Positions 25,183 to 36,900 of a stretch of DNA of 64,000 bases are shown piece after piece. The first letter of the stretch is position 1. Every line of letters starts with the position of its first letter. The notes under the pieces are model-generated. The model made no database searches. It worked only from the letters and a program-made list of their open reading frames with translations, and was not told the origin of the DNA. The DNA is from Lineus longissimus. Its lineage: Eukaryota; Nemertea; Pilidiophora; Heteronemertea; Lineidae. Where the stretch lies: positions 26,241,501 through 26,305,500 of the forward strand of contig NC_088308.1 in assembly GCF_910592395.1 (NCBI RefSeq), written 5' to 3'. The position numbers and the translations under genes are program-made.

Positions 25183-27453
25183 CGATTGACTTAACACTGG
25201 AGCAAACCGTTAACAGGGATGCTGCTTCCCCGATGAAGGGAATTGTTGGATTCCAGAATTCGACCAGTGCAATTCGTCGTTGGTGCATTACCTCCACCCA
25301 ACGAGGAATATCTGTAACCGAGCTGAGGCGACTGACAGGACTCCTACCAGAAGAGCAACCGAGAACACAGCTTCGTCCAAGTCGAATCAAGAAGGATAAC
25401 CGTCAGGCTCAAGTTCTTCTAGATGCAGTGACTGAATCCTGTGACCCATTCTCTGGACCTGCCTCCACGTCTGCAATCCTGCTGAACATTGCCACAGGAA
25501 AGGGAGCCTCTGCTACAACCCAAGAGTACCTCACAAAATCTTTGCCAACCGGTCATGGACTGCAGAAGAAGTTTAGGGAGGAGTGTGTTGAGGATAGCTC
25601 CAGATTATTGAAGCCAATAAAGCGGAGAAAAGTGAATAACTTTGCGAGTGAGAACACGAAGACCAAACGATCAGCTAGTTCTAAAGCCATTCCAGTAGTC
25701 AACAGTCAACGGGACAAGTTTATCCGGATGCTGGTCGTTATTTCTCAAGAGACCAACTTCGACCTGGAACATGTTGTTAGCTACCCCATCACCGATTTTC
25801 CACTAGCCATTGCTCAACCTGATGGTTCACTGCTCAAGACCACGAAAAGCAAGCTCTTGGACAAGCTGGAGTCGATGCAAGACGGAATGACAACACTGCC
25901 TCACATTGATGCCACATTGATTGATGGTGGACTGCTGCTTCACTCATATCTTTCAGCTGTTGGAAACATATCCTCATACGGGAATCTTGCAAGAGGTCTG
26001 TTGGGCCATGTTTGCTCAAGCATTGCGCATGGACAAGAAATTCATGTCTTGTTTGACAAGTATCTGCCTTCTTCCCTTAAAGAAAGTGAAAGAAAATTAC
26101 GTGGGGTTGAAGATCAACCTTTCATCATAAGTGGTAGCGAGCAAGCTCCCAAACAGAGTTGCCAGAAGTTGCTGCAGAATGGCATTTTCAAGGATCAACT
26201 GGCCAAATTCTTGATGATTGAGTGGCAGGAGGACCAGTACGGGGCCATCCTTGGAAAGAAGACACTTCTCGTCTCGTATGGGGGTAACTGTCTTCGCATA
26301 GTATTCAGTCAAACCAGCTGCAAGATGACTGTCAACTCTCCAGACTCACTGCAAGGAAACCATGAGGAAGCAGATACCCTTATAGCATTCCATGCTGCCT
26401 CGGTCACTGGTAGTCTCCTCATTCGAGCCGCGGACACTGATGTCATCGTGATAATCTTGGGGATGCTTGGGCGGAATATAATATGAGTGGGATACCACTG
26501 AAGTCGATCATCATGGACTGCGGTTCAGGCAACAGCCGCAGGTAAATTGACATAACAAGCATTGCCAATGCCTTAGAGTTGAAACAAGCCGGACTTTCAG
26601 CTGCACTGCCTGGCCTACACGCCTTCACAGGCTGTGATTTCACGTCGTCGTTTTACAGCCCTACGAGCTGCTTGAGAACAACAACGATGGGAATTTGATC
26701 AAGTTGTTTAGCAGTATGTCATCCAGAGAAGAACCAAGCCAAAAGAAAGCGGAGGAGTATGTGTGTTCCCTGTATGGAATGAAGGACGTGAAGGAAGTGA
26801 ATCGAGCAAGGCACAACAAACTGGTTCAAATGACAGGAAAAATTAATCAGGTGAGATGTTCTTCAGAAAATAATTGGAGAATACAATAGTAAGTTTACAG
26901 ATCTATAAACCTTAAAGCCCCACCATTTCGAATCTCCTTTTATATGAGGCCTTTCCCCTTCAAGACTATGTCAGTACCGGTATAACCGGGTACCAAGGAT
27001 ATCCGTATCCTTCTCAATCGAAAAAATGTAATGTTCATCTACCAAAATCTATCATTGTCAATTCTGATATTTCAGGAAAACCCAATGGCCAATGTAAAAA
27101 AGGTTGACCGTGCGCTACTACTACCGTGTGGAAAAGCTCTGTCAAATAAGACTCGCCGTGCACATTATGTGTCTATTGTCTGGGATAATGCGGACTCTCC
27201 ACAACCAGATCATGATTTGGACCCACTGCAGTACGGATGGAAGGATGAACATGGATATTACACACCTGATTGGTATCCTGGGCCTGCAGAACCTGACAAC
27301 CTTTTTGGAGGTGATCGTAGGAGTGAGGGAGTTGAGAATACTGATGAAGACGCCGACGGGCAAACTGAAGACTTGTATGATGATGATACTGACATTGACA
27401 CGGATTCTGGACCAAAATGGAGTGATGACTCAGACAGCGAAAGTGAGATATAA
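25183..27453 (+). pseudogene. Decayed transposon protein gene (EEADT / DTD / GCD family)
   Basis: A splice acceptor (tttctttcag, AG at 25181-25182) opens a frame to 26486 with peptide IDLTLEQTVNRDA at its start and HEEADTLIAFHAA (about 400-412 of the ORF read from 25164) and AADTDVIVIILGM near its end. Homology-like sequence continues in another frame from 26471 (AEYNMSG), through an in-frame TAA at 26543-26545, to HAFTGCDFTSSF. After a second frame change near 26655 it runs through KKAEEYVCSLYGM and VNRARHNKLVQ to a donor at 26851. The second exon (27076-27453) gives LPCGKALSNKTRRAHYVSIVW, YGWKDEHGYYTPDW and an acidic tail. These motifs in this order mark a large uncharacterised protein family scattered through invertebrate and fish genomes. 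The EEADT/DTD acidic motifs suggest a PIN/XPG-like nuclease fold, which is inference. The N-terminal half of the usual protein is absent. Two frameshifts and one stop mean this copy is dead. Confidence 0.8.
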
Positions 27454-28681
27454 GAACAACTCTTAATGAGATCATACTTCTCAATATGTCTTTTTTTATC
27501 ACCTTGCCTGCATCAGTGCCATCATGTAGCTAGATGTTTGAAATAAATATATGTTTTAGTTTGTCTCAGATACTTGTGGTTTTGTATACATCTAACGACC
27601 ACATCCGACCTACAATATCTGGGCTAGCCAAGATGTAACCCAGGGCCTATGGGGGGGGGGGGTCTGGCAGGGTCATAGCAATGGACATTTTGTCTGCCGT
27701 TGATAATTTTGCATTCCCTATGGTGTGCTTGATCATTTAAACTTGGTTTCAGCTGGTACCTGCAATATCCGGGCTAGCCTAGTTGTACCCCAGGGCCTAT
27801 TTGGGGGGTCTGGCAGGGTCAGAGCAATGGACATTTTGTCTGCCATTGATAATTCTGTATTCCCAATGGTGTGATTGATCATTTAAACCTGGTTTCAGTT
27901 GGTACCTACAATATCTAAGCTAGCCTAGCTGTACCCCAGGGCCTATTTGGGGGGGGGGTCTTGCAGGGTCACAGCAATGGACATTTTGTCTGCCATTGAT
28001 AATTTTGTATTCCCTATGGTGTGCTTGATCATTTAAACTTGGTTTCAGCTGGTACCTGCAATATCCAGGCTAGCCTAGCTGTACCCCAGGGCCTATTTGG
28101 GGGGGTCTGGCAGGGTCACAGCAATGGACATTTTGTCTGCCATTGATAATTCTGTATTCCCAATGGTGTGATTGATCATTTAAACCTGGTTTCAGTTGGT
28201 ACCTACAATATCTAAGCTAGCCTAGTTGGACTCTGGGGGCGAGGGGTCAATTTTTGGGGGTGTCTGGTACTGCTTGTGCAACGGACAATTTATCTGGAGT
28301 AACCTGTTTTACACACAGTGGACAGTGCTTAATCATTTGGCATTAATTTTACTTGGTATCTCGCTCATCTATGCTAGCCCATTTTTTTGGCCCTTTTTGG
28401 GGGGTCTGGCGGACCCTCAGCGACGCGAAAAATGTCTGTCTTTAGGACTTTTGATGTATGTTTAGTAGTAAGCACAGAGTGTTATTGGTTACAAGTGGTA
28501 TCTCAGTCAACTATCTTGGGACCATTTTTAGGTCCTTTTGGGGGGTCCCCAGACCCACATGCAACGGGTGGTACCCGGCAGACTGCCACATCTATTCATC
28601 TCAGATGACCCTTTACCCACTCCCACACTCAGATATTGGTACCTAGTTCAACTAACCCGAGGGCCCTGGGCTGCCGGTCTA
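27439..28681 (-). repeat. Right terminal inverted repeat of the fold-back transposon
   Basis: This is the inverse of 23932-25176. Its inner edge lies inside the last exon of the transposon gene: the final codons and the TAA at 27451-27453 are part of the repeat. An AATAAA at about 27541-27547 is a plausible polyadenylation signal for the transposon gene and is mirrored in the left arm. The ~150 bp units run from about 27620 to 28560. Confidence 0.85.
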
Positions 28682-30454
28682 ATATCTAACTTTGCAAATA
28701 TCATGAGAAATCTCAAATATCATATACTGAGCAAATATCATGAGGTGTCTCATATACCATGAGATTTAGCAATATTGTCATGAAGGGGCCATTATTGATA
28801 TGGCACATGGGGACGGGGAGAGAGTGAAAGCTACATACATGGAGCAGCATCTCGCTAGAACTATATGTGCTGTAAATAAAACGAGGGGTAAATTAGTTAT
28901 TCTTTTGTACATGTGTGCAGGAGTGGCTTCCATAGTCATTTCCTATCTAAAATATCTCATCTCAGACTTGCACAGTCATCCAGTTGAGTTCCTAAGTAGC
29001 ACTATCAAAGTTCAAACTTAATGCTTTAATATGCCAAGAAGCTTTAGATGACAGTCTGCTTAGTATAGTTATGGCTGCTTTCAAATGTTATCCACACATA
29101 CAATGATTCCATGCAGTTTGCTTGAAGCTTTACCAGGATTTTGGTAAGAAAGACTGCTTTTGTTTCGGTAACCTTTGTTTTTGAAATTGGGCCAATCTGA
29201 GTTCAATTGAACACAGTTTCACACTTTTGGCTTTTTTCTGAACCCAGTAATGTCATAAAAACCAAAGGATGATAGTTTATGTATTATCAGGTTGAAAATT
29301 TGTAATTAGTAGATTTGAATTAACATATCGGTGTGAATGTAGACGGATGTACGTGAGGAATGAGAGAGGAAAAGTGGTCCTGATTTGACAGTACTGCCAT
29401 CTAGTTTATGAAATGGGCCATAAGGAATAAGTAGCTAACTTCAGGCTGGTACTTATAGCTTGCTTTTACATGTTTTATCAATATGTATACACTTTTCAAA
29501 TTTTCTGTTTCCTTGTGTTTGAATGTGATGAATCTATTGCTAAAAAATTGTAAATAATATTGTAAATAAGAGTTATAAATGTGTCTATTGTACAGAGAAA
29601 TGAATTTCTTTTGAAGTATTGTAAAGACATTCTGGTGTAAATTTAGAAGATTTTCAGATATGTCATCCAAATGAATTTGCAGCATTAAAAATATCATAAT
29701 CAATGAAATATAACTTTTCCAAATTTTCCACAAGTTGAACTAGTCAAAGGTTGTCATGTATCATATCTGGATCACAATATCTTCTTTGATTTTGTGTGGA
29801 GATTTTTAGAATACTTGTTATTATTTAACTTTGAGGAAAACTACCGAGGTATTTGGACCAAACTATTGTCAACAGCTGTATCCATTGGTGTTCAAACTAG
29901 CACAGCTGATGAGGGTATTACTGGACTCACATTTTGGAGCTTCAGTGTTCATGCAGGCATAGCTGATCCAGGTAAAAGCTTGAAATGTCAGGTGTTCGAC
30001 TTCAGTTTTAGAAAGTTGATTTTCACTATTGAAGTGTGGTTGAAATGTTTATTGAGGTGGAAACCACGTACCTCTGGTTTTAAATCATCATCGAATCATC
30101 CCTTAACTTTGACTGACACAATTTGCCAGAATTTTGCTGTTATGAATCACTTATCTGTCCAGCTATACATATGTCAATCTCATGAACTTTGTGAAATAAA
30201 AATAAATCTTATGTCGTATGTCAGATTTGATGTTATTTTGTTGGTGATAAGTGCCAAGATAAACCCCAGACCAAGGATAAATGCATTCTGAGGCCGTTGG
30301 ATAAGGTCATTGTTCCCTCACCACTGCAGAGACAAACAATTGTGGACAATATCATACTTGTGGCAATCTCATCAATGAACACCCTGCCAAACTGAGTATG
30401 ATAATTCTTCAGAAGAAGTCTCAAGTGTTCTTTGTAGGCCCCAGTGATGATTTC

Positions 30455-31665
30455 CAGGTCCCATCGTGCAGGACAGTCATCAATAGGCACAAGGAGAAGG
30501 ATCGTCACAACCTATTAGACAAAATCGGGAGAAAGGGTTCAAACAGTACGTCAACAATCCTGCATCACACCCTATAGGATAGTAGTTGTCACTAGAAATG
30601 CAGGAGGCACTGTCACAACCTATAAGACAAAATCATGAATGGGTTCAAGCAGAATGTCCAATCACATCAGGCAGGACAGTTATCAATGCACAGCAGAGGA
30701 TGCTGTCACAACTTAAAAGACAAATTCTGGAATGAATTGAAGTAAGATGTTCGATTACATGATTGGTCATGCTCAGTGTATCAAACTCGCCCTTGAACAG
30801 GTCGCTTGCCATACGAAATATGTAAAACTCCACCGAGCTCAGTCAGATCTTACACATCCAGAGTCTCTATTTGAAGGTGCAAACTGTCCCCAACACCATT
30901 GTCATTCAGTGCCATTAGTAGGCCTGATCCTTAGATCTCATTAGCTACCCAGTTTTAGGTTGGAAGACCTAAGTCTTTAATCACGAGCCTTCAGTTTTGG
31001 CTTGGCCATGTTGTTCGTAGTAAGCCCTTGACCCGTCTACCTCAGCAGTATAGTATCCCACAACTGAGGACAGGTTGTGCCTTTGAGACCGACTGTCTTC
31101 ATGTCTTCACACTCTTGGCGATCGCACTGTTATTTATCTTCAGCTAGAATACTGATCTCAGTATAACAAAATTAACTGAGTATTCCTACCCATCTCGTGC
31201 AGTGGTGGGCTGAACCAGAGTGTCCCACAACAGCTTGCACGACAGTTATCACTGGACATGCAGGAGGCACTGTTACACCCTACAGGACACAGCTCCTTGG
31301 TGCAAGCAGACTGTCCCATCACAGCATACGGGACGGTTATTAATGGACGACAGGAGGCACCCTCACAACCAACAAGACAAACCTCTCATAAGTTCAAGCA
31401 GAATGTCCAGTAACATTATGCAGGACAGTTATCACTGTACAGGAAGAGGCACTGTCACAACCTACAAGACAAAACTCCTAATGGGTTCAGCAGAATATCC
31501 AATCACAACTACAGGACAGTTATCAATGGAGAGCAGGAGATCATGTCAGAAATTGAAAGACAAATAAGCAAAATGTCCCATCAGATCCAGCAGTTATCAG
31601 TGGACATGCAGGAGGCACAGTCACAACCTACAAGGCTGTCCTTAGAACAGCTTTCAGTGGTCAAT
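30455..31665. repeat. Degenerate ~90 bp satellite in two clusters
   Basis: Units contain GCAGGACAGTTATCA, CAGGAGGCACTGTCACAACC and AAGACAAAACTCC in fixed order. They recur at spacings of about 85-113 bp in clusters at 30455-30740 and 31215-31665, with about 470 bp of unrelated sequence between. The units are well diverged, so the array is old. Confidence 0.65.
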
Positions 31666-32236
31666 GTCTTAGTCAAGTCTTACACAGTCCCACTAATGGC
31701 TCAACATGCATATCTTTGCATCTACATTGAACTTGAATCTCAGTTGTCCCTGCCGCATTCTCTGGTAAAGGTGGTGACCTCCAACCCCCCCCCACCCCCG
31801 AGGATCAAAAGGCACATTCATCCAGCTGCTTTTTGATGCACTCCAATAATTTTACCTCATCCAGCTGGTTATTGATTCTCCAGTTTATATTAATTGTACA
31901 CAATCCCTGCATGTTGTGAGAAGCAATGTACAATTTCAGATCCACTGCCCTCATCGCTTCAGAAATAAGTGACCACAATGAGGGACACAGATGTGTATCT
32001 ATTGACGATCTGAGCAGTGCTGAGAGTCATCTTAGCTATAGAGATGATATTTGAAATTCCTCCAGTCGATGGCCATGGAAAATAAACTTTACAAGCCCCA
32101 GTTCTGTATAAAACAAATTTATTAAACTTGGTTAATGACACTTACAACATACATTTTTGGCAATGCCAACAGTTTTAAGTTATGTAATATGACATGATTG
32201 AATACACTGACAATTGAATACACTGGTCACACCTCC

Positions 32237-32637
32237 TTAACACCTGAAGCGCCGAACCACGTAGAGCTACGTGGCCAATATCCCCCCTCTTTGAGCTGGT
32301 TATCGGAGTCTCATGGACTTCATGAGAGAACTACGCCATCGCCATCTTCCGGGGAAAGTAAGAACTGAAAAGACTAAACCACTGAATAACAAAATAAAGC
32401 TGTTCCGACACCAGGAATTTTTTAGAGGGGTCGGGGGTGTTGGAAAAGGGGGTCATTTTGTCATTTTTGGTCATTTTTCAACCAAAAAATAACTAACAGT
32501 GTAGCTAACATAACTCTATTGATTCAAGAAGACCTTGTCTTGGAGAAGTTACTGCAAAAGACCTTATGCAGCCATCTCTTCTTATACTTTTTTTTTCTGG
32601 GGTCTGGGTGGTGAAACACCGGCGTTGAAGGTGTTAA
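32237..32637. mobile_element. TTAA-flanked MITE, copy 1
   Basis: The element lies between TTAA at 32237-32240 and TTAA at 32634-32637. Its ends are CACCTGAAGCGCCG and the approximate inverse CGGCGTTGAAGGTG. It has no coding capacity. TTAA target sites are used by the piggyBac and Kolobok superfamilies, and the choice cannot be made from this copy. A second, rearranged copy lies at 42568-43124. Confidence 0.75.
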
Positions 32638-33900
32638 ACAATTCAAGAACTTATTGTTCAGAAAAGCTAAACTATAAGATTTTTGTTGATACACATGCAT
32701 ACAGTACCATCAATCAAAATGTCAAAGAAAGTCACAGATAAAGAAAATTTTCGCACAACTGCTATCACACTAAATATGGCACATCATTGTGTCCTACCTA
32801 TCATCATCAGATCTCGGCTGAATTACGGCTGCTGTCCATCAGTATTCAAATTGGTGAAATGGAAGGATCATGACTAAAAGTTTAGAACCAAGCACAGCTT
32901 GAATTGAAAATGACAACATCAGCACACAGAGCCAGAAGAAAACACTACTTCCATCAACACAGCATGTAAGTTTGGTGCCAAGCAGTTTGGATAAATTAGT
33001 AAATCCTGTAATAGTATACTGGGACATTCTGTAGACAAAGTGAATAAATCCAATGACGAGACGAAAATCTCAATTCTTTTATGTAAATACTTACATTTTG
33101 AAATGTAGCATGCATAATGATTATACTTATAAGTTACAATAAGGGTACAAGAGATACATCACAAACTATAGACCCCTAAATGTGATGACAGCATCTGGGC
33201 TGGGGTGGTAGATGGGCTCCCACAAGTTCACTACCTGGATGCTGTACAGCTATGAGATCACAGTTCTGAATACCGGTACCGATTTAGTATGATTTGAGTA
33301 ATGAAATACTCTGGATGACGTTATGGTTTGTTTTACATACATTTACTTACATGCAATATAAGAAAAGGGAAAATATGACATCGAGGAGCAACTTCAACTG
33401 TGTATTACTACTACCAATTTATTACAATAGTTGATGAAACCGTGCTGTCGAAAGATACTACCACTTGGTGATACTCATCTTACCTCTCAATGAAAATACC
33501 TTTTAGCACACTCTTTTCAATGCCACTTTGCCCAATTTTGTGTTACTAGGATAGTGTAAAGGGTTTGCATTATCTCCTATTTTCCTAGAAAAATCTGATC
33601 CTCTAAACCATGAGATCTCTGCTGGTATACACTTGGATTCAATACCAACACAGTATTTTCCATTGTTAATAGAAGTAGCACTGAAATCATGCAATGAACT
33701 GAAGAATATGTTGGTTTAGAGGAAAATAATAGGTAAAACTAACCAGTGGTTATAATTTCAGTTCTATACACTATTCTAATCTGTGTCAGATAAAATCTGT
33801 CGGACTCAACAACTTCTTCAGTTCATTCAGGATTGTTCACTAATAAGTTCAAATCAACTTTCATGACTTTCTTCTCACTCGGCGTCCTGATGGCGCACCC

Positions 33901-36900
33901 CTATAGAGACAAGAAGATCTTCTGAGAATGGAGATACACAGAAACGATCACCCAGAAAACTGTTGACCACAAATTCATTGCTAGCCGTGCTGGGTGCGTG
34001 TCTGGGACCCAAAACGAGACAGGGAAGTAGTCTCTGAAAATCTCGTGGCATAGGTACAGCAGGATAGAGTTCATACCTGAAACAAGGACAAAAGATAGGT
34101 TAGAGTCAAGAGTAGTTAGAGTAGTTAGAGTAGTTAGAGTAATCTTCATACCAATTTAGTTGCAAGAATCATGAAAGACACAGGTTTTAGTAACCTTTGA
34201 CCATAAGTGACTTCATAACCGTACAACCAATTTCATTTGCTGACTTGAATTGTGTTGGAGAATGAGGGAATGAGAGGATGAGCTGACCCTGTTTTCCTCG
34301 ACACTAGAGAGAAGGTAACAAACACTTGTGGTGCCAAACGGGTAAGCTTAAATGAAGGGCTGTTGCTCAGTTGAGTATTGGCAGATTCTTGAGACACTTG
34401 ACCTGCCACCTACCCGGATAGAAGAACGGCGCTCCACTCCACCATCGCTGTACATCAATCGTGTAGTAACAGAATGCAAGGGAAATAAACGCCAGACCAG
34501 CCATACACAGGATAAACGAAACAGACCTGAAAATAATGGTATGCACAAAAGGATTTTGGTAAGTTGTGCAAGAGTCAAATTATCACAAGTCATACAGAAA
34601 ATAAGTCACAGAAGTACTGTAACTATTCAAGTACATCTGTGCGACAATAAATGGTGGAAGCCTTTTGCAATTTGGTGTATCTACGTCCATACACTTTCTG
34701 GTTACGGAAGTATTAACCCAGTGGAAATGATGCTTACAATCACAGTCCATTTGATGAGAAATACCCTCATTGATACCTCATACCCATACCCTCTGGATGA
34801 TCACCATCAACTGCATGTGGTCATCTTAAACCTTACCATAAATTTTTGTTGAGTGGAATCCATCCTTCATTCTTGGTCCCTTTACAGAGGGTGGTTCCAA
34901 TAGCACCGAGTAGCAGCCCCCAGATTAGGAAGCGGAGTAGTCTTGACTTGTAGCATGGATAAGTGACAAGGATCTTGCCAGCCTATGAGGTGAATAGACA
35001 ATAACAAAAAGTTGTTAACATTACATGCCTTAATCCACTTGGATGTATAAATGGGTACCAGTTGGAAATGCTCAGGTTGCTGATTGGCCAGCCCATCTGA
35101 GTTCCACGGAAAGTTCACAGGATAGGCAACGGAATAAATGGAGAGCACTTGGAGAATGTTGAAGAATCAAGTGCTCTGTCATTCATGTTGTAGTGGGTGT
35201 GACATTTGGTCCATTGCAGATGTACCATGAAACAGTTCGTCGGTTACATCTCATGTTCTAGAATGAGAACAATAGTACAGTAAAGATTCAAGTTGACTAA
35301 CTTACTTGTAGTCCTAAGAAACATAAGAATATGGAAGTCAGGTATCCAAGCAACCCTTCTGGGTCAATTGGAACAGTGTTGTAGTAGACACGTGCACATG
35401 TTGGATGACCATACATATGAGCATTAGAGAAGATTGTCCTGTCAATGTAGCCGGCTGCTCCTCCGGTACAATTGAAGTTAGTGCCATTCTCTGCTATACC
35501 ACCAGGACCAAGATAGCCTCTGAAGAGAAAACCAACACTTTATTTTAGCCACAGTTGAAAACGGATTTGCAGTTGGTCAAGATTCATCCAACAACCAAGG
35601 AAGTCTTAAGGGGCGGGATTTGTACAAAGCAATGCTTGGAATGCATGTAGACATTGGAGGCAGTTTTGAATGAAATATTGTAATTTTGAAAGTAAACGTT
35701 GTTTTATATTTACACCACATGTACTTTCTTTTGTGTATTAATAGGAACCTGCATGCAGGCCTACTGAATGAAACGTTGCCAGGAACAGATATCAGCAATT
35801 CAAGGGCGATAGATTCATACCTTGGACAGCCCGGTACCTCGAGACAGAACGTCAGGGCCAGATATGCCGCCAATAGGCCGAGGTGCAACAACCATTCTGG
35901 TAAATATCGGCCAATATCTCGAATGGGGGACCACCAACGATTCTGAAAAAGACATATTTCTGAATCAGTTTTAAAACACCAATGTGTTGACTAATAAACT
36001 GAGAAGATTGTCCCCTTACTTTTATACTTCTGAGGTGGAGTAAGTCAAGATCGTTTGTTAACTGTTGAAGGAATGATTTCTCAAACAAATTCATATCCTT
36101 ACCGTAACACCATCATCAATTCTGGCAAAGAACATGTGAACTGTGGCAACAACAAAATACGTGATCCCGAATCTTTGCAGCACTCCAAGTACTCGTAGAT
36201 TCTCAAGATGAGTGCCTGAAAGACAATAGACAGGCATTAGTCAATTAAATGATATATCAATGTGTCCTATGACAAGTAAATGGCTACTTGATATCTCTTC
36301 TTTTTCAGTGTTCAGAACTTTTGAGATGCAAGTTTAGACAGTCAATACATTTTCAGTAACATTCGACTGTCATTTGACATTTGTTACATCCAATTTAGTA
36401 TTTCAGAACCAGATTTAATTCTACTTGGAACTGGCTGGTCCCTTCTTAAATTAGCACAATACAAATACATAAAGGGGTCTTTGAAACTGGCAAAAAAATG
36501 TCACCTACCTTTTGGTCCTGTATTTAACACAATCCCTAGGAAGAATAGAATCAAGCTTCTGCGAAGAATCCCGAGGAATATTTTGGTTTTTGGTGTCTTG
36601 TACATGAGTGGTCTCTTCATGGCAAACGACATGGATGTTCCCATTATGAAGATAAACCTGAAGAAAGAAAGTTCCAGTCTTATACCAGGCCTAATAAGAA
36701 AGCGTAATTCTTCATTTCTGGCCCAAAATATGTGTTTTAAATCTTCACTTTATATCACACGTGGGTTTGATGACTTACCAAGGGAATACAAGGTCAGCAA
36801 CTGTGACTCCATTCCAGGAAGAATGTCTGAAGAACCAGTATCCTCCACCACCATAGTTTACAAAGATCATAACAACAATGCTTACCCTGCAATTGAAGAT

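Larger units (their letters stand above)
23932..28681. mobile_element. 4.75 kb fold-back DNA transposon with 1.24 kb terminal inverted repeats
   Basis: The element starts TAGACCGGCAGCCCAGGG and ends with the exact inverse. It is flanked by ATA on both sides (23929-23931 and 28682-28684), a possible 3 bp target duplication. The arms are 23932-25176 and 27439-28681 and look nearly identical by eye. Between them lies about 2.26 kb of unique sequence with one decayed plus-strand gene. Most of each arm is a tandem array of ~150 bp units. A 3 bp duplication and a large non-DDE-looking protein resemble the Academ superfamily as I remember it, but the assignment is open. The element sits 325 bp after the meteorin-like stop codon, so it probably lies in that gene's 3' UTR or immediate downstream region. 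Confidence 0.88.
28682..33900. other. Non-coding stretch between the transposon and HGSNAT
   Basis: Includes a possible continuation of the meteorin-like 3' region (AATAAA near 28876), AT-rich sequence, the ~90 bp degenerate satellite (30455-31665) and the TTAA-flanked MITE (32237-32637). A 165-codon open frame at 29794-30291 has no domain and no splice support. TTTATT at 33418-33423 (AATAAA on the minus strand) could be the HGSNAT polyadenylation signal, about 480 bp past its stop. Confidence 0.55.

Noticed and set aside
29794-30291. 165-codon open frame on the plus strand
   Set aside because: No domain, AT-rich surroundings, no splice signals linking it to a neighbour.
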